NCBI GenBank assembly: GCA_027371725.1
Contig: DAHXMN010000019.1
Coordinates: 1-9,167 of the forward strand
Length of the DNA: 9,167 nt
From: Candidatus Woesearchaeota archaeon
Lineage (GTDB): Archaea; Nanobdellota; Nanobdellia; Woesearchaeales; UBA525
Direction: 5' to 3'
The notes under the pieces are model-generated. The model ran no database searches. It saw nothing but the letters and a program-made list of their open reading frames with translations, and was not told the origin of the DNA. Made by a program: the position numbers and the translations under genes. Shown piece by piece: positions 1-6,700 of the stretch (its first letter is position 1; the number at the start of each line of letters is the position of its first letter).

Positions 1-3000
1 GGCGCGGCGCTCGTGTTGAGGATGCCCACGATCACGGACTTCACCAGCGTGTTCTCCCTGCTGCCGTTCGCCGCGGTGGAGTAGTTGACGGAGAGCGTGA
101 GGTTCTGGTCGCCGGTCGTCGCGTTGACGCCGACGGAGGCGAGGAGGCCGACCGTGTAGGTGACGAACGTCGTCTGGTAGCTCGTGAGGTTGTCGAAGGC
201 GGCAGTGAGGTTGTCGTTCGTCGTCCAGCCGGGGGGGAGCGTCCAGTTGAAGGTGAGGTTGTACGCGGTCTCGTTCCCGATGTTCTTCAGGGTGGCGTTG
301 AGGGTGAGGCCGCGCTGCCCTTGCGTGACCGAGGGGTAGTAGACGATGTCGGTGAAGGTGACGTAGGGACCGCCCTGTCCGACGGCGATCTGGCCGATCG
401 TCGTGGAGTTGGCGACGGCGCAGCCGGGCGTGAGGCAGGTGACGAGGATCGAGTAGGGGTAGGGCGCCGTGTTCGTCTCCGGCGCCAGGAGGGAGATGTT
501 GATCGGTACCGCTTGCTTGGCGTCGATGACGATGGGGCTCGTGTTGATCGTCAGGGGCGGGATGCCGCTCGCCTGCGTGATGGAGAAGTTGAGCGGGTAG
601 TCGCCGGTGTTGTTGATGGTGATGTTCCCGACGTCGATCACCTGCCCCTGTGTCGTGAACTGCTCGTCGAGCGCGGCGGGCGTCGCGTTCCAGGTCCAGT
701 CGTAGAAGATGGGGAGGATCGTCGGCTGGGTGACGTTGCTGTTGTTGTAGATGTCGGCGGCAGCTATCCGGAACGACCAGTTCGCCTCGTCAGGGGGGGT
801 GAAGTTCGCGGTGTAGAGCGAGGTGACGTTGGTCGTGTTCGTCATCGTGGCGTTCGTCCAGACGGTGTCGTTCTGCCGCTTGTACTGGAGCGTCACGGCC
901 GAGACGCCGGAGACGTCCGTGACGGTCGCGTTGACGGTGACCGTGACGTTGGGGTCGAGCAGCGCGGCAGTGACGGGCGAGTACGCGACCGCGGAGACGA
1001 TCGGCGGCTTCGTGTCTGCGACGGTGAAGTTGTAGTACCCGGTCTGGTTCGCGTTGCCGACCGTGTCGTTGGCGAAGAAGCGGTAGGCGTAGGCGCCGAT
1101 CGCGTAGATCGGCCACCGGTACTGGTACGTCGTCCCGGAGACGAGGTCCATGCTGTGGTTCGTCCCGTTCGCCTCGATCGTCACGTTCCTGACCGCGGTC
1201 GAGGCGTCGCTGACATTCACCTGGACGACCTGATACTGCGTGCTGCCGTACTCGAAGGGGTTGCCGGTGAGCGTCGGCGTGCCGAACGAGGGCGGCTTCG
1301 TGTCGGAGGTGAAGGTGACGATGGTGAGCTCCTCGTGGGCGATGGAGTCGATCTCCGCGACGTTCAGGGTGTTGACGCCTTCCGCCGCGGTGATGGCCGT
1401 CGAGTAGTCGAAGGGGTCCTCGATCCAGAAGAGGAGGGAGAGGCTCGCGTTCGAGAGGCACGCGCCGTCGCGGTAGCGGTCGTTGTCCGCCTCCCAGAGG
1501 AGCGAGTCCGTAGCGTTGGCGGCGGCGAGGAGCGTGATCCAGTACGTCGTCGAGGGCTGCAGGACCGCGGTGGTGTTGAAGGCGACGTCGACCCAGCCGA
1601 ACGTGGCGTTGCTCACGGCGGAGGAGTTGATCGTACCGTTGAAGATGGCCGCGCCTGGCGTCCCGCCGCTGTCGTTGCTCACGAGGACGGTCGCGGTGAA
1701 GTTGTCCGTCGTGTTCCGCATCAGCCGCAGGCGGAAGATGCCGGGCGTGATGGGGGTGTAGGTGTAGTATGACTGGAAGGACTGGGAGAGGTTCGCGAGG
1801 CTGTTGCTGAGGGAGAGCGGCGTCGCTTCGCTGACGTTGTTGATGGCGTATCCCTGGTCGGTAAGGTTGACCTGTGGGCCGCCGTTGAGCGAGTAGTAGA
1901 CCCGCTGGTAGGGCACGTTGCTGTCCTGGACCTGGAAGAGGAGCGTGAGGAGTGTCGTGTTGTAGAGCCCGCCGAACGCGGGCGAGCTGACGTTGATCCG
2001 GTCGTTGTTGGTGAGGTAGAAGTAGGTCGTGTTGGTGCCGTTGTTCCCGAGCGTGTCGTTCTCGAAGAGGGTGAGGTTGTACCGCGTGATCGCCGTCAGG
2101 TTCGCGATGGAGGCGTTGTACTGGTTCCCGGCGTAATGGACGAGCGTGACGGTCTTGTTGCCGCCGCTCCAGGCGAGGTTCGCGCTGATCGTGCCCACCC
2201 CGGTCTGGTCGGTCGCGTTGACGATGATGGGGAGGACGAAGCCGGTCGTGTACTCGATGTTCGACCCTTGCGTCGGGTAGATCCCGAGGATGGCGGGCGG
2301 CGACGTGTCCGGCGTCGCGTTCACGAAGAACTGGACGTCGTCGGTGTCGGAGCTCGTGTAGGCCTGGCCGCAGGTCATCCCCGCCGCGCTGCCGGGGCTG
2401 CCCGTGTACGCGATGATGAAGCGGAACGCCTGCTTCCCGCCGCCGGGATCATGGGTGTCGTCGAGGGTGTAGTTGTAGAAGACGTCGTAGTAGTTATAGG
2501 TGGGGCAGGTGGAGTTGTAGATGTTCCGCCAGACCGTGCTGTTGCCGTTCGAGTAGTTGGTGTACGCGATCGCGATGTCGTCGCCGAGGTAGCAGTAGTA
2601 CTGGCCCATGAGCTGGACCGTGTCACCGCCCTTGAAGTCGGTGTTGTTGAGGTCGGTGACGGTCATCTTCTCGACCCATTCGTAGGAGGAGTTGTCGGAG
2701 CCGTCCTGGCAGCTGTCGAGGGTGTCGAAGCCGTACTGGATCTCATAGCCGCCCTGGCAGTTCGGGTCGCAGGCGCAGAAGTTGTTCGGGAGCGGGCAGT
2801 TGCCGCCCGCCTCCGCGGAGGCGAAATGCGCGAGGATGGGAAAGAGGAGCGTGACGGAGAAGATGGAGAGGATGAGGAAGAGGATCGGCCGCGTCGAGGG
2901 AACGAATGACTCGTAGGAAGGCGTCGTGCTGCGCGGAGCGTCCGCTTCCGTCGAGTGCTTGTTCCCTACGGGCTTCCGTGCCCGTCCTTTCCCGTCTCTC

Positions 3001-3056
3001 AACGTCCACCCCTCTTTGTCGCCTCTCGGAGGCGGCTGGTTTTTATTGATTCTCAT
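1..3056 (-). CDS. Large secreted multi-domain Ig-like/CARDB-like surface protein, 3' end beyond the left edge
   Basis: I translated this frame by hand and found it open for 1018 codons from ATG 3056 to the left edge, with no stop, so the C-terminus is missing. In order: a basic, Pro-rich N-terminal region (1-56); a hydrophobic export segment (57-79) with AXA-type cleavage options ('ASA', 'AEA'); a Cys-rich head (C87, C94, C96, C100, C116, C155, C184, C229); an Ig-like domain (249-349); a lectin-fold-like region (412-550); two more Ig-like domains beginning 'TKPP' (about 580-680 and 681-786); and two NEW3/CARDB-like domains (787-893 and 894 to the edge). About 65 N-X-S/T sequons point to an exported glycoprotein. 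No enzyme active site is recognisable. It lies 106 nt downstream of the giant Ig-repeat gene on the same strand. An in-frame TAA lies three codons before the ATG. Third-position GC is low until about codon 55, so the start is less certain than the frame; TTG at 3002 is the alternative. Secretion is well supported; its specific role is unknown. Confidence 0.93.
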   Translation of the reverse strand, partial: MRINKNQPPPRGDKEGWTLRDGKGRARKPVGNKHSTEADAPRSTTPSYESFVPSTRPILFLILSIFSVTLLFPILAHFASAEAGGNCPLPNNFCACDPNCQGGYEIQYGFDTLDSCQDGSDNSSYEWVEKMTVTDLNNTDFKGGDTVQLMGQYYCYLGDDIAIAYTNYSNGNSTVWRNIYNSTCPTYNYYDVFYNYTLDDTHDPGGGKQAFRFIIAYTGSPGSAAGMTCGQAYTSSDTDDVQFFVNATPDTSPPAILGIYPTQGSNIEYTTGFVLPIIVNATDQTGVGTISANLAWSGGNKTVTLVHYAGNQYNASIANLTAITRYNLTLFENDTLGNNGTNTTYFYLTNNDRINVSSPAFGGLYNTTLLTLLFQVQDSNVPYQRVYYSLNGGPQVNLTDQGYAINNVSEATPLSLSNSLANLSQSFQSYYTYTPITPGIFRLRLMRNTTDNFTATVLVSNDSGGTPGAAIFNGTINSSAVSNATFGWVDVAFNTTAVLQPSTTYWITLLAAANATDSLLWEADNDRYRDGACLSNASLSLLFWIEDPFDYSTAITAAEGVNTLNVAEIDSIAHEELTIVTFTSDTKPPSFGTPTLTGNPFEYGSTQYQVVQVNVSDASTAVRNVTIEANGTNHSMDLVSGTTYQYRWPIYAIGAYAYRFFANDTVGNANQTGYYNFTVADTKPPIVSAVAYSPVTAALLDPNVTVTVNATVTDVSGVSAVTLQYKRQNDTVWTNATMTNTTNVTSLYTANFTPPDEANWSFRIAAADIYNNSNVTQPTILPIFYDWTWNATPAALDEQFTTQGQVIDVGNITINNTGDYPLNFSITQASGIPPLTINTSPIVIDAKQAVPINISLLAPETNTAPYPYSILVTCLTPGCAVANSTTIGQIAVGQGGPYVTFTDIVYYPSVTQGQRGLTLNATLKNIGNETAYNLTFNWTLPPGWTTNDNLTAAFDNLTSYQTTFVTYTVGLLASVGVNATTGDQNLTLSVNYSTAANGSRENTLVKSVIVGILNTSAA
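3..377 (-). other. NEW3/CARDB-like domain at the left window edge
   Basis: Residues 894-1018 start 'YVTFTDIVYYPSVTQGQ', then 'LNATLKNIGNETAYNLTF' and 'WTLPPGWTT'. This is the usual signature of NEW3/CARDB-like 'additional beta-sandwich' domains: a Pro/Gly-rich lead strand, 'N.GN..A' and 'LP.GW'. Such domains typically sit between other modules in exported archaeal and bacterial proteins and carry no catalytic residues. The domain reaches the window edge, so what follows it cannot be seen. Confidence 0.6.
1407..1823 (-). other. Possible choice-of-anchor/lectin-fold-like domain in the left-hand protein
   Basis: Residues about 412-550 run 'SQSFQSYY...TPGIFRLRL', then 'VLVSNDSGGTPGAAIF', then 'LQPSTTYWITL', and end with a Trp/Asp/Arg-rich strand and a lone C533. 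The order (outer strand with 'QSF', a 'PG.A.F' loop, 'L.P.TTYWI.L') resembles the exported beta-sandwich domains named choice-of-anchor R in bacteria and archaea. This is a pattern judgement from memory; a different jelly-roll domain is possible. Confidence 0.4.
2316..2798 (-). other. Cysteine-rich N-terminal head domain of the left-hand protein
   Basis: The mature N-terminus opens with five cysteines in 30 residues (87, 94, 96, 100, 116). A Tyr-rich beta domain follows to about residue 247, carrying C155, C184 and C229. Eight cysteines would allow four disulfides outside the cell. The region is richer in Tyr, Asp and Gly than the Ig-like domains behind it and does not follow the Ig repeat pattern. 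I do not recognise a family. Confidence 0.6.
2808..2888 (-). other. Signal peptide or membrane anchor segment of the left-hand protein
   Basis: Residues 57-79 form an uninterrupted hydrophobic stretch preceded by Arg-56 and followed by 'HFASAEAGG', which offers signal peptidase I-type sites after residue 81 or 83. The unusual part is its position: more than 50 residues of basic, polar sequence come first if ATG 3056 is the start. There is no twin-arginine motif and no class III (pilin-type) [KR]-G cleavage motif. It could be a cleaved Sec signal or an uncleaved type II anchor with a cytoplasmic N-terminus. Confidence 0.8.
3000..3014 (-). promoter_or_regulatory. Alternative TTG start with Shine-Dalgarno-like sequence
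   Basis: Reading the minus strand, 'GAGGGGTGG' (plus 3006-3014) precedes an in-frame TTG (plus 3000-3002), with the GAGG core about 8 nt away. ATG 3056 has only a weak GGAT-like element upstream. Starting at TTG would shorten the pre-hydrophobic region from 56 to 37 residues or so. Low third-position GC upstream of about codon 55 also hints that the true start may be later than the ATG. Confidence 0.3.
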
Positions 3057-3162
3057 TCTTCGTTATCCGGATCTCTGATCGGCCGTTTGGTCGTTACGTT
3101 ATAGACGATTATTATTTGATTATTGCTGGCCATCATCTGGTCATTGCTTAAGCGTCAGGCCT
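3057..3162 (-). promoter_or_regulatory. AT-rich intergenic gap with candidate archaeal promoter for the left-hand gene
   Basis: This is the only non-coding stretch in the window and is much richer in A+T than the flanking genes. On the minus strand it has a TATA-like 'CTATAAC' (plus 3098-3104) just downstream of an AT-rich run (plus about 3107-3127). A TATA box there would put transcription start about 25 nt further on, near 3075, giving a leader of about 20 nt to ATG 3056. No clear B-recognition element is visible. This suggests the left gene can be transcribed on its own, although read-through from the giant gene is not excluded. Confidence 0.4.
3067..3082. promoter_or_regulatory. Small imperfect inverted repeat next to the predicted transcription start
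   Basis: CCGGATC, a 3-nt spacer and GATCGG form a near-palindrome with one unpaired G. It lies between the TATA-like element and ATG 3056, overlapping the place where transcription would be expected to start. It could be an operator half-site pair or a small leader hairpin; it is short enough to be chance. Confidence 0.2.
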
Positions 3163-3714
3163 TCATTTCACCTCCGTGTAGAAGCTCACCGTCGAGACGC
3201 CCGGCTTGTAGTCGCGGAGGGTCGCAGGCACCCGCATCTCGTAGTCGTACGTCCCGAACTCGCCCTGCTGGCTCTGGTTCATCTCGGTGATGAAGACGAC
3301 GTCCTGCGACCCGTTATAGGAGGCGCCGCCATCGCTCGTGTCCCAGAGGATGCCCGTCTGGAACGCGCTGGTGTTCGTACTGTTCACGACCGGCACGTCC
3401 GCGATGTCGTGCGCGAAGACGGTGAATGTCCTCGTCTGCCGCGGCGCTCCGCCGGAGGTCCACGTATCGTTGATGCTGTCATTGAAGGAGGAGGTGTTCA
3501 GCGCCGCGTCGAGCGTCGCGAAGTCGCCGGGCGAGGAGCCGTTGGAGACGTTCCGTCCGAGCGCCTGGAGCGCGAGAAAATCGACGTTGCTGTCCGTGTC
3601 GGCCGCGAAGATGTTGCTGCCGGTGGCGTTGGTGACGTTCCAGAGGAAGAGCGGCGTCAATGCCGAGTTGTCGACGGTGAGCGTGTCGGCCGTCGTCCCG
3701 GCGACGATGTGGTA
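3163..3714 (-). other. C-terminal domain of the giant protein, family not certain
   Basis: Residues 1794-1976 have no cysteine and no Ig module pattern. Landmarks are 'FLWNVTNATGSNIF', 'ALQALGRN', 'TSSFNDSINDTW', 'FTVFAHDIADVPVVNS', 'TGILWDTSDGG', 'DVVFITEMN', 'GTYDYEMRVPATLRDYK' and the terminal 'VSFYTEVK'. From memory, similar endings occur on other large Ig-repeat proteins of Woesearchaeota- and Pacearchaeota-type genomes. If so, this is a shared terminal domain, perhaps for assembly or attachment to the envelope. No membrane segment follows it. Confidence 0.55.
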
Positions 3715-6700
3715 GAGGCCGACCTGGAGCGTCGCGTTCAGCTCGTTGTTCGACTCGTTCGACTCAGGGACGGAGCCGTTGGTCGCGAGCGGCGGGTCGA
3801 CGACGACGAATATCTGGTTGGGGCCGATGGCCGCGGTGAAGGTGACGTTCACCAATATCGAGGCGTTGGCCGCCAGCGACGGCACGGAGATGTTCGTCCC
3901 GAGCTGCGTGCCGCTGGCCGCGGGGTCGCCGCGGAAGAACTGGACGACGAAGCCCGGCGAGTCCAGGAGCCCGATGTCGCTCACGTTCGCGAAGGCCGTG
4001 ACGTTGCTTCCCTCGACGGGCGCGGTGTCATTGAACGTCATGTTCAGCACGGCGAGGTCGGGGTAGTCGACGAAGAACCAAGCCGTGCCGCTGGCCCCGA
4101 CGTTGCCGGCGAGGTCGGCGCAGGCGACGCTCCAGGTGTGGTTGCCGGAGGAGAGGTTCGTCACGTTCGTGGTCGAGGTCGACGCGTTCGCCACGGAGAG
4201 GTTCGGGGCGATGATGACGCCGTCGAGCGTCAGGTTGCAGGTGAGCGTCGGCGACTGCAGGTCGGTCGCGGAGAAGTTGAGCGAGAGGTTCGTCGACGAG
4301 ACGTACGATCGGTTGCTCGGTTGGAGGAGGCGGACGAACGGGTTCGCGGTGTCGACGTGGATCGTGATCGGCGTCGAGTTTGCGTGGTTGCCCGCGTCAT
4401 CCCACGTCTCGAGGATGAGCTGGTGGCTGCCGTCGGCGAGGCCGGAGAGCGTCGCGTTCTTCGCCGTCCCGTTCGGCGCGCTCCCGTTCACGTTCGGGAC
4501 GCCGTCAACGTAGATCGTGTAGTTCGGCGCGACATCGAAGTTGTCGGTGATGATGAACGCGATGGTCGGCGAGGAGGTGTTGAACCAGCTGCCGTTGGCG
4601 GTCGTGATGTTGGGCGTGGGCGCGTCGAGGTCGACGGTGATGGTCCTGTTGCCGCTCAGGCCGAGCAGGTACTGGGTGGTGTTGTCATAGCACTCGATCG
4701 CCCACGTGTCGCGTTGGCTCGTCGCGAACGTCTGCGTGATGTTGTTGGTGGCGTTGTTCGTCAGCGAGCCGCCTTGTTTCGTCGCGACCGCGGCGCCGTC
4801 GATGAGGAGGCTGCAGTTCTGCAGCCCCGTGTCGTCTGAGGCGTTGAAGAGGAACGTGACGGAGGCGTTGCCGGTCAGGTAGTTGTCGGCGGGCGAGACC
4901 TGGACGACGACGGGCGGGATGAAGACGTTGAAGGTTCGCGTCGCGCTCGTGTTCGCGTTGCCGGCGGGGTCGGCGCACGTGACGTTCCAGGAGTGCTGCG
5001 CCTCGGTGAGTCCGGTCGCGAGGTAGCTCTGCGACGTGCCGTTCGCCGCGCTCGTCGAGTTCACGACCGCGCCGTCGATCGTGAGGTTGCAGGAGAGCGT
5101 CGGGGCGAGGTTGTCGGTGGCGGTGTAGTTGAGCAGGACCGAGTTGACGGTGAAGTTCGCGCCGTCGGCGGGCGCGGCGAGGTTGACGGCGGGCGCGGTG
5201 CGGTCCACGGTGAAGCGCCAGATGGAGGAGTTGCCCTGGTTCCCGCTCGTGTCGGTGCAGGTGACGTTCCAGTCATAGGCGCCTTCCGCGATGCCCGCGA
5301 CGGTGAAGTTGTCCTGCGCGTCATTGGTCAGGTTCGCCGCCCCCTTCGTCTGGTTGAGCGCGCCGTTGAGGGAGAGCGAGCAGTTCTGGAGGGCGATGTT
5401 CTCGGTCACGTTGAAGAGGAAGGTGGCGTTCTGCACGGCCGACCAGGTGTTGTTCGCCGGGCTGACGAGCGTCACGTTCGGCGGGACGTGGTCCTCGACG
5501 CTGACGACCTGCGTGGTGGGGCCGGTCGCGTTGTTCGTGAAGGAGGTGACGGCGCAGCGGACGTTGTCCATCGAGGCGGTCGTGCCGTTGATGAGGAAGG
5601 TGACGTTCGCCGTGCCGCTGACGTTGCCGAGGGCGATCCCGTTCTGCTGCCCTGCGCCGAGGATGAGGTTGCCGGAGGAGGAGATGTTCGTCCAGTTGAC
5701 GGCGGAGGGGCCGGTCGCGTTGTACTGCGCGTAGACCGTGGTGTTGATGCACGTGCCGTAGGTGCAGTTCACGAGGCACGTCATGTTGAACGTGTCGCCG
5801 GGGTTGACCGCGGTCGTCTGGTTCGGCTGCGTGAGGTCGACGGCGACGTCGCCGAGGACGTAAAACTGGCTGAACATGACGTACGACGCGGTGCGGAAGT
5901 CCCAGTAGTGCGTGTAGGTGTGGTTGAAGCGGAAGTTATAGATGTCGACGACGAGCCGCAGCCTCGTAAGGGGAGAGAGGAGCCATTGCTGGGCCGTCGT
6001 GTTCGTCCCGGTCAGCGTGATCGGCACGGTGGCGGGGTTGATGTTCGCGCCGCTCGTGCTGTCGTTCCCGTACTGCGAGAGGAGGTAGTCGCCGGTGTCG
6101 TTCGACGCGTAGACCTTCCAGGTGACATAGCCGTCGGTGCCGGCGAGGGAGGTGAAGAGGCCGCTGAAGTTGACCTGCGTCCCGGCGGGGACGAGGACGC
6201 CGTTGCCGCCGAAGTAGGAGGAGGTCGCGTTCACGACCGGCATGACCTGGTCGGGGGGGATGACGACGTTGACGTTGTTCTGGACGCTGTCGCGGACGTT
6301 GACGAGGTTGATCGGCGCGGTCTGGTTGACGTAGTTGAGGGTTGACTGCTCGTACCAGTAGCCAGTCAGGTTCGGCGGCGCGGCGCTGACCGTGAAGTTC
6401 CGCGTCTCGGAGACGTTCGTCCTGCCGAACTGGTCGGAGCAGTTCACGCTCCAGCTATAGGCGCCGTCCGCGAAGAGGAGGACGAAGTCCTGCGCCGTCC
6501 CGGTGGAGAGGTTGTACTTCGTCTGGTTGAGGGTGCCGTTGATGGAGAGCGAGCAGTTCGTGGTGAAGCTCGTGTCGCTCACGTTGAAAGAGAGATCGAC
6601 CGCCGAGGAGTTCTGCTGGGCGCCTTCAGGCGGCGAGAGGAGCGCTATCGACGGCGGAAGGAGGTCCACCCTCACGGTCCTCGTCGGCGTCTGGTTCGAC

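Noticed and set aside
790..1461. Minus-strand open frame of 223 codons inside the left gene
   Set aside because: It is out of frame with the 1018-codon gene and gives an Arg/His/Pro-rich product. The main frame through the same bases gives coherent Ig-like and lectin-like strands.
321..1772. Long open frame on the plus strand (483 codons), and similar ones at 3409-4839, 4993-6345 and 6736-8031
   Set aside because: The products are Arg/Val/Asp/Gly-rich low-complexity chains antisense to clear domains. They arise because the true genes use AAC, ACG and GTC-type codons, whose complements rarely give stops.
2743..3009. Minus-strand open frame of 88 codons starting at GTG 3009
   Set aside because: It is shifted relative to the export segment, cysteine head and downstream domains; its product is Arg/Leu-rich with no signal peptide.
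3107..3162. Transcription terminator after the giant gene
   Set aside because: On the minus strand the stretch is A-rich, not T-rich, and no convincing stem is present beyond short palindromic words.
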